64,000 nucleotides of DNA from Tanypteryx hageni (Eukaryota; Arthropoda; Insecta; Odonata; Petaluridae). A model generated the notes under the pieces. It was given only the letters and a program-made list of their open reading frames with translations, searched no databases and was not told where the DNA came from. Position numbers and translations under genes: made by a program. Position 1 is the stretch's first letter, and the number at the start of each line of letters is the position of its first letter. Below are positions 24,065 through 36,290 of this stretch, in pieces. The stretch spans positions 175,071,956-175,135,955 of the forward strand of contig CM054113.1 in the NCBI GenBank assembly GCA_028673005.1, given 5' to 3'.

Positions 24065-26137
24065 ATTTGAGTCAAGCAATAATCCTTTAACATCTAAAAG
24101 AAATCCAAGTTTTGAATCCAAGTCATGGAGACGGACAAATCTTTCTTCCATTTCATTATGGAGGTGATCAATAGTTTCTTTCATTATTCTCATCATTTCT
24201 TCTTTTGCAGCGAGCCCTACAGCCTTGGCTTTTTTACCGGGCATTTATTCCTTCTTTCTGGAGCGTCTTTCTACTTGAATATCCCGTTCATCACTCAGTT
24301 TCAGCCCTGCTTCAAGTGATTCACTGGCCAATGATTCTTGATTGCTCAAAAAATAATCTTGAAGGGCAGTATCATGAAAGTTCATGGTATGATCTTGGAT
24401 TCGTTTTTGAACACGATCAATCTGAACAAGAATTTTGTTCCAAAATCCAAGCAAAGCCAAAAAATCAAAAGTTGAAATTCGATTCAGCACCTACTTTGTA
24501 TCACCTCTTATATCAGCAGTCTCATTTTGATCGCCAATCATGCTTTGCAAGACTTCCACTATAATAAGTATTCATGGACTGGCTCCACAGCCTCTGTTCT
24601 AGAACTCCATCGAGTTTCAGACTCAGATATGACAACTATTGGTATGACATCTTTCAGCTTTTACCAACGGAGAGTAGAATGTGAAAAGAATGAATAAAGT
24701 GACTCAATTGCACCAAAAAAGTCACCATAAGTGCATCATGGGTAGCAGCACGCACTCCAGCCAAATTGAGAGAATGATTATCACAGTTCACAAAAATAGC
24801 TTTGGTATTTTTTTCCAATAATCCTCTGTTGAACACTAATTTCATAACCAGCCATAACTGCAGCATTGTCATAGCACTGAGATGGAATTTTGTCTTTTTC
24901 CATTTGTTTCAAAATCACTTCCACAATGCTTTCAGCATCCTTTTGTTTTGATTGGATAAATCCAAGGAAAAACTCTTTTACATGAATTGTTTTATTCTGA
25001 AAATCAATATCAACATAACGAACTGTTTGTGCCATTTGCTCTCGATGTGCCTGATCTGGAGTAGAATCAAACATGAGGCCAAAATATTTGGCCTTATGGA
25101 TGCACTGTCTCAATTTCTGGCGAACAGTAGAAGCCACCAGCTGAATAAATTCTTTCTTTATATAAAGGAGATAAATATGATGTTGTTCCAGGGTGCTTTT
25201 CCACATTACTGAGATGTTCTTTCAAGACAAAGTCAAAGTTTGCGAACAACTTTAGTAACCCAAGGAAATTTCCAATATTGCTTCTTCCTGTCTAAGGGAT
25301 TCCTTGTGGTCACGCAATGCAAGGTTCTGAGTTGCTATAAATTTTATGGAATGGAGAATTCTGTGGAAAACATCTCGCTATCTTTGTTTTTTTGTTGCAA
25401 TTTGAGATTGAAGCTCTACGTCAATGATTTCTCTGTTCTCTAAAAGATTTCTTTCCATTTCCTTCCATTTTTTGCATTTTCATGGGTGCTAAACCTTTCT
25501 GGTGCTTTCCAGTAATTGAACCCATTTTCCTGTCCCAACGAAGACTGATTGTCAGTTTGAGAAAATAGCAAACAACAAAAACAAAAGGCTGCCTTTTTTC
25601 TGAAGAATAAACAAGCCAGGAGCGCCAAACTTCTTCTCCATATCCATTTCCTAACTTTATTTTAAACCATCTTCTATTCATTGATCGATTTTGTGTGGAA
25701 ATAAAAGGCCCTTCACTATTTTGAAAATACTTCGAACCCAATCTGATAATTTCTGTCCTCAGTGCATCCGATAAAATGACTTTCTTTGATGTCTTATCAA
25801 ACTCCAAGAAGTCTTTTACATCATGATACTGAATCGCATCTGGTATGATCTGTGCTGTTTTTTTCCTGCTCTTCACTACGCAAAGTTTCAGTATTTTTTG
25901 ATCTCTTGAAAGACACTTCTTGTTCTTGAAAGACACTTAATTCTCCTTCTGATATACTGGTGGGTGTTGGTCAACACTCATATCTGATGCAGTTACTGCT
26001 GATAAAGTACCAGCTTCTTGCTTTTCAAAAAATGACATCATAAAGTCACTCGACTTTTTAGCTTCTTCTTCTTGCATTTTCCTTCTCTCCCCGCCTTCTG
26101 CTCCACTCAGTTTCTTTTTCGGTAATATTAGTTTCAT
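24065..26137 (-). pseudogene. ZMYM1-like hAT transposase relic (DUF4371 type)
   Basis: The N-terminal frame (26137-25937) is lysine-rich, with KKKLSGAEGGERRKMQEEE, as in ZMYM1-like transposons. The next (25936-25421) has the TTF-type finger region: a FDKTSKKVILSDALRTEII-like stretch, GPF at the start of the finger, then RWFK and FVFVVCYF in shifted frames. 25206-24781 gives the DUF4371 core (FGLMFDSTPDQAHREQMA, CYDNAAVMAG). 24836-24654 continues with VNCDNHSLNLAGVRAA. 24490-24065 has TFDFLALLGFWNKIL and MPGKKAKAVGL. The C-terminal hAT dimerisation part is missing. There are several frameshifts, so it is not functional. Confidence 0.8.
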
Positions 26138-26443
26138 GGTAAGACGTTCTGGGATAGAAAAAAGAATGAAAAAAATATTGCGTTATGACCGTAACAGTAA
26201 CACAACTATATTGAGCCACAAAATAAACACACTCAACTGGTGCTGTTGCTCTCCTCTGCAGCACACCATCACCTGACTCTTTCGTACAATTACAAATACC
26301 TACACATAAATGTGAAGTGGGAATAATGGGATTGTCATAAATGAGAAGTGGAATTTTTGCATTTTTTAACCATAAAAACGGCGCACCCAAAATTTGGCGC
26401 CCAGGGCACGTGCACCACCTGCCCCACCCTAGTAACGCCACTG
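24065..26443 (-). mobile_element. Truncated hAT transposon (ZMYM1-like)
   Basis: The 5' terminus on the minus strand, CAGTGGCGTTACTAGGGTGG, begins at 26443 and is typical of hAT elements. The transposase coding relic follows. The opposite terminus is absent; the sequence changes directly into ACTTTC copy 4. No duplication of the flanking AATGATAT was found on the left, consistent with truncation. Confidence 0.75.
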
Positions 26444-28574
26444 AATGATATGAATGTTGAGCCAAAATTTTCTAGAAAAAATTGCATTCATCCACGACGA
26501 AAAAATCAAATTCTGCTTCCGATAAGAGAACTATCGGCTAAGTACCATTGATGACGCCTGCTACGTAGGCGAGATGCTCATCTTGTTTTTGTAACCCTTT
26601 TACGAACACTAAGATGCCTGTTGCGTCGATTTGATTCCCCTATTCAGTCGATACGTGGTGCTATACAAAAGCCGATAGCTTCGATTTCCGTTAAATCAGA
26701 TCCCAACGCGGGAAATGAAGGATGGAAATAGAACGCGAATGCAATTAAAAGTTTCCGGGTCAGTTCAGCGCCGGAGGTACGAAGATTTATTTTTTCGGAT
26801 CCATCTTTTTGTGTCGGGTAGGAGGATTAATAATGCATAAGAAGATCTTAGCGAGATCTTTCGATCTGAGAAATCGACGAATCGATTTATTAGGCGCTGT
26901 CTTCTGGGGCGGAGTGGGCATTGCGCTAAGGGGAAAAGGGAGAAGAAATATGAGAGAAAGCTGCTGAGGTATACCCAAGCGTCTCAGCAGGACATGCACA
27001 CTTCCCTTAAAAGAAATCACGACGGAAAAGCGAACGTGTTTTGTTTTGTTTTCGCTCTTTCTCTCTAGAGGCAAAGACTGCAATGAGGACGAAACATGTC
27101 CCCATCCTTCCTCGACATCCCTAATAATAAAAGCACAGGAGGCGATTTTGCTTTGTTTTCCGGCATCCTCTTCGTTTCCGAGAGCTCCTGCGGGGAAGGA
27201 AGAAAGGAGGCGTTTCCATCCATTTTTGCACAGCTTTTCCCCGAAATACGACGTTCGCAACGTTTTATATTAAACGCCCAAGGAAACCGGAAATCCTGTG
27301 CTACTGGGAACGACAGAAAACGATGGGTTTCAGAAATATTCGCAGACAGACTCGGGGTTGTAAATCGACTAGAACTCCCCATAAACATTTCGTGAAGTTT
27401 TTAGCTCAGTGTTTTAAGGTTAATCAAATTTGTTATTTTTATACTTTGACTAGAGATACTGAGGTGTCTCAAACAGGTGGCTCGCTGCCCGAATGCAGCT
27501 TGACGGGCAAAAAAAGTCCTCGTTACTTTGATTCTGATTCAAGTATGTAAGTGAAAGGGAAATCTTGGACGAAATAATTATTAAGTTAAAAAAATTTGAA
27601 CGAATACAAATGTTTTGTATTTTGGAATCGCATGATGATTTGTTTTTAATCAAAACATATTATATCGCTCTGAATTTAGTAGTTTCTAAATTTCAACAAA
27701 ATGCCTAAGGTCATTACTATCACATTTGCTCCTCTACGTATTCATAGCAATACTATTATGAGATTATCTATTTGACCCCTTATTAATTAGACGACTAGTG
27801 TAAAAATCAAACTTTAAGCAAGTAGTCATTGAATTACGAACAACTTTTGCGGCTATAAATGTGTGTATTTGGACATTTAAAGTAATCTGAAGAAAACGAC
27901 CAAATACTTCACAATTAATGTAGTTAGGGTGTTTAGCGTGAGTGACTTCCAATGCTAGGGGAGTCAGTTCGAGCTACACTTTTTATGACACATGTAATTG
28001 GAGGAACCAGTTCGTTTAATAAATTATTTTAATTATAATACAATAAAGCTAGCGTACTTGCCTGTTAAAAATGACGGGTATGGATAAATATAGTCTTGTA
28101 TTATTAAAATTAAAAATTCCCATTCTCCTTCCATTCCATTCTCTCCATTTTCCCATTCTCTTCCTCTCTCCCATCCCCCCTTTTTCTCCTATTCTCCCTT
28201 CCCGGGATTATGTAAGAATTACGTAAAGTGCAAATATTTATTCGATAAACATAACGCTAGATAACTTTAATATTCCCAAAACTATTTTAACGTTCTGGAA
28301 CATACTATTGTTAATTTTATATTTTCAGCGCATATGAAACGTTGTTTCATTAAAATAAATTATAATAAATTTTATTTGTCTGTTTTTACTCAAGGAATAA
28401 TGGATTATTTATTTTCGTTTGCCGTCATATTGTTTATCATAACCAATGTAATGTTTAAAATTTAAAACAGCATCAACATTTTCGTGAATATGTGGATAGA
28501 TGCGACGGTAAATTATATTCCCAGTCAATCATACATAATTACACGAAACAGGCAACAATACAAATCACCTAGAC
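26444..28574. other. Mixed sequence without a supported gene
   Basis: The part at about 26560-27400 is GC-richer and contains overlapping frames on both strands (the longest is 157 codons on minus, 26787-27260) with no family motif. A C/T-rich run lies at about 28110-28205. The rest is AT-rich and unremarkable. Confidence 0.35.
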
Positions 28575-29420
28575 CAGTGGTGAGCCATCTACGGCCCGCG
28601 GGCCGCATGCGGCCCTCGAGAGCGTTTTATGTGGCCCGCGAAACTGTGACTAAAGAGAGATTTAATACAAACACATCATATACATTCAAATTACGACAAT
28701 GAAACACTCGATATTGAAATGTTAACCCTAAAAACCTAATTTTGATGTTATTTTCACTGATATGATACCTCAGACTCTCCAATTAACCTCCGATTTATAG
28801 TCTAATCTAGTGGTTATCAAGCAGATTCGTCAGGCGACCCCTCCGTCTGGATGTTTGGTCGCCGCGACCTACCGAGAATATTCGAGAAGCAAAAAAACCT
28901 CCAGTTTTCTCCATACGGGGAGGGGGAGATGACGACGATAGGGAAATTAATAATAATGAGTTTTTTAATTTGTGCTTTTCATAAATACAAGGTTAGCACT
29001 ATAAATTATTTTATTTACAACTACGTATATGCATTAAAAACGTTCAGACAATATGTGGTGTACTAATCACTACTGAGATATAATTTCTTGTTTGTTTTTA
29101 TTACTTAAAAATAACTTATTTGTTAAAAAGGTTTTTTGCGTTGATAAGCCACAGAATTTTCTTTATTTTTTAACAAAACATTTAGATGAATTAAAATCTG
29201 CAGGACTCTTCAAACCAGAATAAAATCACTTGTCTTAGCGAAGAGTGCTTGCGACCCCCCTAAGATCCTCTCGCGACCCCCTCAAGAGGTCCCGATCCAA
29301 CCTTTGAGAAACTCGGGTCTAACCTGGCACGCCGAAATATTGACGACTCGCAATGCGGCCCGCCGATTAATCCGAAACCGCCAGTGCGGCCCGCCACGTA
29401 GAATTGGTTGCTCGCCAAGC
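28575..29420 (+). mobile_element. hAT MITE with GGCCCGC subtermini, carrying a nested hAT element
   Basis: The left end CAGTGGTGAGCC is followed by CGGCCCGCGGGCCGCATGCG. The right end is ..GCGGCCCGCC..ATTGGTTGCTCGCCAAGC. The interior matches 22463-22705 in inverse orientation. Removing the nested insertion leaves about 340 bp, similar to the 339-bp element at 12012, whose subtermini are alike. No exact target duplication is visible at the outer ends. Confidence 0.7.
28808..29316 (+). mobile_element. Nested hAT element, 509 bp
   Basis: The left end is TAGTGGTTATCAAGC and the right end, reverse complemented, CCGAGTTTCTCAAAG. Internal GTCGCCGCGACC and GCGACCCCC motifs lie near the ends. The 8-bp flanks GTCTAATC (28800-28807) and GTCTAACC (29317-29324) differ by one base. 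The uninterrupted relative at 22463 contains the empty site. This insertion is therefore younger than its host. Confidence 0.85.
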
Positions 29421-29424
29421 TATG

Positions 29425-29540
29425 ATTAAAAAGTGACCCGTAAAATTTAGCACACAAATTCACAAAACATCCGCGTTCAAAAACGAGAAAATTGACCTGG
29501 TACGATAGTTCAGTGGTAGAATGTCTGCCCGGCAAGTGGA
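29425..29540 (+). repeat. Truncated tRNA-like SINE
   Basis: GACCTGGTACGATAGTTCAG followed by TGGTAGAATGTCTGCCCGGC is a well-kept tRNA-Gly-like A-box and anticodon-arm region. The copy stops before the B box, where the long inverted-repeat arm begins at 29542. It shares its upstream block with 22740-22850. Confidence 0.6.
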
Positions 29541-29800
29541 ATTATCTTTTTATTTTTTTCTTTCGGCCTAAGGTATATCTCCCATTGAATTCAGACAAAA
29601 GATGTAAAAAACTTACTTCGTATATTGCCCATTCGCTTGCTGGTTTGGATTGCAGCTGAGAGGGCTATTTTCAGACGATCATAGTTTAGGCATAGAGTAC
29701 TGTTTTAATTTTTTCTTTCGCGACCCAGTTAAGGGGAAGGCAACATAAGGAAAAATGTTCTGACTTGAGTTTTCATTTACCTACACGCAATAAAAAGCAA

Positions 29801-30135
29801 TACGGCAAACCCTCAACATTTGCGGTTTTATAATTAGTGGTTTTCATTATTCTCTAGGTGTTCCCTTGTACACGGATTCAACATTCATGGATTTAGCCCA
29901 CGGCGCCATGCAAAATTTTCTGCTTTCAGTACGTTGCTGTTATTGTTACCGACAAATGAATTCCTTTTATATGTGTATGTAGGTACTCGCCATCCGCAGA
30001 TATTCACCTGAATATCCGTGATAATGACCCACCTAGCACCACTTTTTACATAAGCTTTTGGTTTTAACAGTCGCAGATTTAAAAATTGCAGTCATTTCCA
30101 GGGACGCAATGCCTGCAAAATTGTAGTGAATACAG
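29801..30135. mobile_element. Tigger-like MITE relic
   Basis: GCAAACCCTCAACATTTGCG near the left end, with GGTTTTATAATTAGTGG..TTCATTATTC and CGGATTCAACATTCATGG inside, is the pattern of Tigger-like ends and subterminal repeats. The right side, AGGGACGCAATGCCTGCAAA, looks like the matching degenerate end. The borders are approximate. Confidence 0.4.
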
Positions 30136-30397
30136 TTCATTGATTTGAATTGTCAATTTATCAATTGGGGCAATTTACGAGTTTTCACCGCTTAGCTAAA
30201 TCTAGTTTCACTATCTCGAGCATTTTCTAACATGCGTAGTCCAATGAGCATATTGGCACATTTCAAACACTTATTTCTTCGAAATTGCCGTAATAAATAA
30301 CCCGGAACTTGTAAAAAATGGATAAAGATTTTAATTGAACGCAAGAAGTGGGAATAAGAAGTAAACGAGACCAACCACGTAAGATTTTTGCAAAGAT

Positions 30398-30476
30398 ATG
30401 GAGGAAAGGTGGCGTTGTAAAAAAATACTTAAACAACTAACTGTAAGTTTTTGTTTTAACGCCACATTTCCTCCAT
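30398..30476. repeat. Hairpin with 19-bp arms
   Basis: ATGGAGGAAAGGTGGCGTT at 30398-30416 pairs with AACGCCACATTTCCTCCAT at 30458-30476 with one mismatch, around a 41-base loop. Directly after it, ATTCCACGAAATCTCGGC..TCGTC.ATTA repeats a block also found at about 49850-49873 beside a hammerhead-like motif. Both may be ends of one retroelement family. Confidence 0.5.
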
Positions 30477-30539
30477 CTTACGAAATTCCACGAAATCTCG
30501 GCCTCGTCTATTAATTTTTGCAGAAATTTAATTGAGATC

Positions 30540-32109
30540 AAATTTCAACTGTAAGTTACCCTTAAGAGATTGAACTCAACGTGTTGTGCACTGTTTCGAA
30601 AAACTTCTAATTTGTAACTCAATTGTGTTTGAAACTACACTTTTAAATTAATAACGCAACGAGATTTTGTTCCGGTTTCTCAGGATATTTCCTCTCCTGC
30701 CACATTCTTGTTGTGACTCGACATCTTGTAGTTAGGGTTAAAAGATCTGTCGAACCTAAGAAGAGTACATGAAGATATATTTTTTCTAATTCATCGTTGA
30801 ACTTTCATTTTCGATGAGACATATTTGGTCTTATCTAAAAAATAAAACTTAAAATAACAACCAGAAACAGTTCACAAATTTATGTTTTAGTTTTTCAGGA
30901 TAAATATTTTCCTTGACGAAATTTGTCAAATATAATATTTATTCAACAAAATATTCAATATGTACCCACTTAAAGTATAACATTCATAAGACCAACCAAA
31001 TGCAAATTCAAACGTAAACAATCACACTGAATTGATTCATTATTCACAAGACACAGTGGATGCAAACTTTCAGCTCGTTTTAATTTGACGGTGATTCACG
31101 CGCGGCAAACATAAAGATGTACTTGATTAATTCAGGAGGGAAGTACTAGAAATAAACTTAATAATAGAAGTTTTTGTAGTATGAACATACGAATAGAGTA
31201 ATCTAAATTGAAATTTTATCTGTTAAGTAAAAGTGAACTTTTTAAATCTAACAAAAAGAGTACATTTACTCGTAGTATCAAAATTAAACAAGTGAGCGTA
31301 CACTATTCTTAAAGATCAAAAGAGAGCACATGTACTCTTTAAAGAGCACGGTTGGTATCCCTACTCGTAGTGAAAGTGCCATCACCACGTTCCTATGGAA
31401 GTATCACATTTCCGATTCACGGTCCAAATAATTTTTTTTCGGGAACTGAAAAGAACGTCGCACCACCAAAGCGTCATTTGGTGGGCGAGACAATCTTTGG
31501 GAAAGTTTTTGTCGCGTGATCACGACACCAACAATCCGGCGACAAACACGTGGGCTTCCAATCACTTTCTCTCTATCCGTCCTTCGAAAACAGTCAATGG
31601 AGCGTAGGTTTGTTAATGTGACATTAACCCAATAACGCTAGTTATTTACGCACCTCGAGTAACGAGCAACAACGAGCGACTCAAATAAAAACTCCGGACA
31701 GGTTAGGTCGTTCAATATTCTTGTGTAACATCCTGGAAGTCGTATTGTGACCGTAACGGTTTAATGACCGGGGTCCACGCACTAAAAGTATTACTTTACT
31801 ATGGATTTAAATACGTTCGACGAGCAATTTCCTTGTTTTGTACTTGTTACTTATTTTATCATTTTTCTTGTTCAATAAACGACGTGGTTTTTTTCCGAAA
31901 ACATTGAGTTGTAAACTTGTAAACAGCACGACGCGATTCTTACGAAATTCATGAAAAAAATAAGAATCACAACAATATTTTTTTCATACATGTGCCTGAT
32001 AATGTGTACATATAGCTTTATAACACACACACACACATATATATAAACTTTAAACGCACATGAAAAATAATTCATTCCTTATCTCGAGAAACCTGCTTTC
32101 AATGAAGTC
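30540..32109. other. AT-rich sequence between the inverted arms
   Basis: Nothing coding is seen, in particular no transposase motif that would make the long inverted repeat autonomous. A short (CA)n(TA)n run lies at about 32023-32045. Confidence 0.4.
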
Positions 32110-32364
32110 TTTTATTGCGAGTTGGTAAATGAAAACTCAAGTCAGAACATTTTTCCTAATGTTGCCTTCCCCTTAGCTGGGTCGCGAAAGAAAAAATTAT
32201 AAAAAACTACTCTTCTGCCTAAACTATGATCGTCTGAAAAAAGCCCTCGCAGCAGCAATCCAAACCAGCAAGCGAACGGGCAATATACGAAGTGAAATTT
32301 TTACAAGTTTTGTCTTAATTCAAGGGGAGATACAGCTTAAGCCGAAAGAAAAATAAAAAGATAA

Positions 32365-34618
32365 AATTTACATGTACATATTTATAAAATTAAACACTTT
32401 TCAAAGTAGCATCCACGTGAATCTTATTTTTAAAATGTTTCATTTTCTATCTCAGTGTTAATTAGGGATTTCCACTCCGTCACGGCGTATTCCATCGATT
32501 TCAAAGATAAAATTCGCCCAAAATTACTACTATTTCCGCGTAATAATATACGACGTAGGAAGAATGTGGCCACGCACAAATTAATATCACTAGAAAATAA
32601 ACTTAACTATTTACGTGTCGAAAGCAACAACTTACGAATGACATCGCGGGCAAAACCCTCGAACGGTGAAGTTTATCTGCCAATAATGTTAAAGAGTTTC
32701 ACTCAGAAATCCTCGGCAAATTATCAGAACCACAAATATTGAGGGCATACCGTACACTCGATTTTTTTGTAACAAATGAAGAACACCTCACGATAACATC
32801 GTAGGCTTAGGTGGTCCATTCCATTTTCAAAATAAATATTAGCGGTCTTTAAGTTCAACCGACCGTTAATCTTTATTAATCTTATATGAATCATCTCCAT
32901 GGAAAGCGGTTTTTAATTCAACCGCCACACAAATGATCCGTTAGCTAAAAGAGCGTACTCACGATTAGCGTGATTAGTAAGCTGTGATCCCCGCCTCCCT
33001 TCAGTAAAACTAACGCAGTTTGGTCCACAATCAGATGTATGGTCCGGGAGATCAACAGTCCTTGCTCCGTCATGTTCGCAAGTAGCTCAACTACCTTCCT
33101 GCTCCTGGACGTCCTCCGATCGACTGACTCCATTTCAACGTGTAGGGCACACACTGGTAATTTGAGAGCGATTTTACCGCCACAACGATTACAAAGTATA
33201 TTTTGGGCTCAACGTGCAAGTAAATGAATGATTTGAAATAACTTCCGGAGACTCCGTAAGACCACTTAGTCATTAAGGCCAGCCAAGGGGGGTGCATATG
33301 CACCCCCTTATAGTCCTGAAATTCACGAAAGACGAACAGTAAAACGTCAACAGAAAAGTTCGTTTCATAGACTCAAGACTGCACTGGTTTGAGAAAGACT
33401 AGTAGGGTAAATGATACAATTGACATTTATATCTTGATTCCACACTATTATGCAACTTTGTTGCAAATGGCGTACATTGTGCGCGCCTAGTTAATAAATT
33501 GAGCTCAAATTTATTCCTTTCTCGGCGGCGGGAATGTTTCTAGCGAAGCATACATTTCTTTTGCTTCACAGGCTAATATGTTGACACTACAAACACTAAA
33601 AATAATAATAATTTCTTCGACTATATCCAGCAGTTGAAACCGTGACTGGACTGATTGTGAGAGGTGTGAACTGTGAAGTGACTGCAAAGTAAACAGTTTT
33701 AGTTATAGTGATTTAGAAAAATTGCAAAAGTGCAAACTCAAGTAATAGTGAATAGTGCATAATGTTTTTTTATCATTATTTATTTTCTGGCTATTTTAAA
33801 AACGAGTTTTCTGATAATAATTAAAATTCAACAATTGATTACAACCACCTAGAAAAGTAACAAATCGAAGATTTCGGAAAAAAGCCTTCGTGTTAAAAAA
33901 AAGATCGTTTTTCGTTACATGGAAACATTTTAATAAATTCGTAAAACAAACTTCAAATCAGTAACTTATACTGCTATTGTACAAACCCAACAGTAATAGC
34001 TAATTTATAACTTCGAGTCATAACCTAAGAGGTGGAAACCCTAGTTATAACAGTTAGTGTAGAAATTTTTTTTATTTTATTAACAATTAATAAAGAGACT
34101 ACGGTGTAGTTTATGACGGTAACATTTCCTACGTAGGCGTAATTTGTGATGCATTGATAAACTAAATTCACGAATTTTTTGGTGATTCCCTTTATTACGA
34201 AGAGAACCTCGCGTGAACAGTACTCATATGTCAGTCGGCTGTGGTCATGTTAGCCAGTAATTTTCTCCCCTTCGGTAGTAAGTGCAGAAAAACCTCGTCA
34301 ATATAAATGATAAGAGACTTAAATTTCGTTTGTATTAACGAGTTTTTCAACAACGAGGCCATTAAAGCAAATAATACATGACTGCATTTTCTTACATTTC
34401 GGATAAACAAGTTGTTGTATCAACCGGTTGTGTATTAACGGGGTTTACCGTATACTTTTACTTTTTATACTTTTCCTTCTCCGACGTCATTAACAGAAAT
34501 CCACGACCAGTTACTCGGGTGAATTGGAATAAGCGCATTTCTCTGGAAATAAATTGGATTCGCCGAAAAGTAAAGTAAGGAGGCAGATGGAAATGAAAGT
34601 GAAGGAGGAGTTATTGTC
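32365..34618. other. Anonymous sequence with a short palindrome
   Basis: No gene is supported; frames of 60-95 codons lack motifs. A perfect 20-bp palindrome, GGGGGTGCATATGCACCCCC, is at 33288-33307. Nothing else could be recognised. Confidence 0.4.
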
Positions 34619-34690
34619 GGCCAGTTGGTCTAGTGGTATGATTCTCGTTTAGGGTGCGAGACGTCCTACGTTCAAATCCCGGACAGGCCC
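34619..34690 (+). tRNA. tRNA-Pro (AGG), possibly a pseudogene
   Basis: The 72-base cloverleaf has an acceptor stem GGCCAGT with ACAGGCC (one A-A mismatch). The A box is TTGGTCTAGTGGTATG, and the anticodon loop TTAGGGT on a CTCGT/GCGAG stem gives anticodon AGG. The T arm CTACG-TTCAAAT-CCCGG has two mispairs and one wobble. A T6 run follows directly and suits RNA polymerase III termination. The weakened T stem and upstream B box leave open whether it is expressed. Confidence 0.75.
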
Positions 34691-34940
34691 TTTTTTAAAG
34701 TGAAACGTTCTTGTGAGACATTTAATGCAGTTGGAATAAATAGAAGTTAATTATATATGAGAGAAAGGAGACTACGGTGAAAATTTGAAAATTTACAGTT
34801 AAGGAGATTGTTTAATACAAAAATTCTTTTAAAACAAACTCCTAAACCGTACTCTTCGTGGGTGAATGTTTTTTAGAAAGGTTGGTTATATTATCGTTCT
34901 GTGGTATCTTAGTAATTCGTCTGTCAATGGACCCTTTTTT

Positions 34941-35705
34941 AGTGCTTTTCGTCATTGCTGAAAAGCACTATTATCTTCGTGATGCCCGTCCGTCCGTACG
35001 TACGCATATATCGGGGAAGAATTGTCTTATCCGATTTAAACCAAATTTGGTACACAGATTACTCACATAAATTAATGACCAAAATGACATATTTGGACCG
35101 AATCCAATTAGCAGGGATGCCACAATTGCAAAATTAAACTTTTCAATTGCAATATTAATATTTTCGGTATTTATGTGTTTGGAAGGAATTGGACCAACTG
35201 ATAACAACGAAATTTTGGTGAAGGAAGTAGGCAACATAATAGAATCAAGAGGTTTAGTGTAGATATAGAAAACGGATGCCACAATACAAGAAATAAAAAT
35301 TTCTTTTTACACGTACCTATTTGTGTTGAACTGTCACCATCAATTTTAACCAAATTTAATATTTATAATGTACAATTATATACAAAACTATAATAGCATA
35401 CTTTGACCCGACCAGCCAAACAGGGGTACCACAATTACAAATTAAACTCTTTCAGTAATTATAGATGTCAAACTAAATTTTGTATATAAGATTTGTTGAA
35501 CATAGCATAATGAAATCGATGTTTAAAATAGAGCTAAAGAGCAGGGCTACCACAATAAAAAGTAAAATAATGTTTCTTTTACACGTATTTCTAGAGACCT
35601 GGCCTCATGGATTTTAACCAAATTTGGTATATATAATCTCCATATAAATAAATTACCAAAATGACATATTTCAACGAGGTCAACTAAACAGAGATACCAC
35701 AATAT
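34941..35705 (-). repeat. Hairpin-ended repeat with about five diverged internal units
   Basis: A perfect 10-bp stem, AGTGCTTTTC at 34941-34950 with GAAAAGCACT at 34960-34969, is followed by CCGTCCGTCCGTACG. At least five diverged occurrences of a GGG.T.CCACAAT block follow, near 35116, 35277, 35432, 35547 and 35696. AACCAAATTTGGT-like blocks lie near 35040, 35347 and 35617. Read on the minus strand, the order is internal units, (GGAC)n, hairpin, the same plan as 11653-12000. Confidence 0.55.
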
Positions 35706-36087
35706 CAAGTTTAGAATTTTTCTGTAAATATGCAGCCTGCCATCGGAAAAAGTTGCAAACCCATGCACTAAGGTTGCGTGAGTTACCCCCATCCCTCCAT
35801 CTTTAACCATACTGCCCACGATAAATTCTATTCTCCCTCTTTTTGTGAAGCGTCTGCCAATATAGCGTCTCAAAACCTTTTTGAAATATAGAGGGGTTCT
35901 TAAAAATATTCTGAAGAGGGCGCTGGGATATATCCTTGCCCGGGGCACAAAAATACTTGGTGCAGGCTACGATCCTGCTAATGTAGTAAACGAAGGCGAG
36001 AGGTTTACTGATATAAGTATTTTTGTTTGAAATCTATCGTTCAAATTTTGCTACTGCATGATGGACAATGGAAAGGAAATTAAAGAT
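35706..36087. other. Sequence between the repeat and the LINE end
   Basis: No feature supported. Confidence 0.3.
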
Positions 36088-36290
36088 TGATTGATTGATG
36101 TAGTCTATATTTGGGGCAAGATTGAGACTAAAAAGTCCCATCCTCCACCTGTAACACGTTATGACTAAACAAAAAATAGAGGAGAATAAATAAATAAATG
36201 AATACAAAAATAAAAAAAGTATAAATCATGCACAATGAGTATTGTTTTGTCAAAATCAAGATTGAGACACAATTGAAGCGTTAAGTGTGT

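Larger units (their letters stand above)
29542..32364. repeat. Pair of 255-bp arms in inverted orientation, 2.3 kb apart
   Basis: The arm at 29542-29795 matches the reverse complement of 32110-32364 over nearly its full length. It includes ATCTTTTTATTT..TTCTTTCGGC, GTATATTGCCC.TTCGCTTGC, AACATTTTTCCTTATGTTGC-type and GAAAACTCAAGTCAGAACAT blocks. Scattered substitutions and small indels show age. No target duplication was found. It may be a long-TIR (foldback or MULE-like) element, or two inverted copies of one repeat. No transposase is seen between the arms. Confidence 0.65.

Noticed and set aside
26787..27260. 157-codon minus-strand frame
   Set aside because: No family motif, overlaps other frames on both strands in a GC-richer patch, and no splice or promoter support.
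35547..35948. 133-codon minus-strand frame
   Set aside because: Crosses the hairpin-ended repeat and its flank; no motif.
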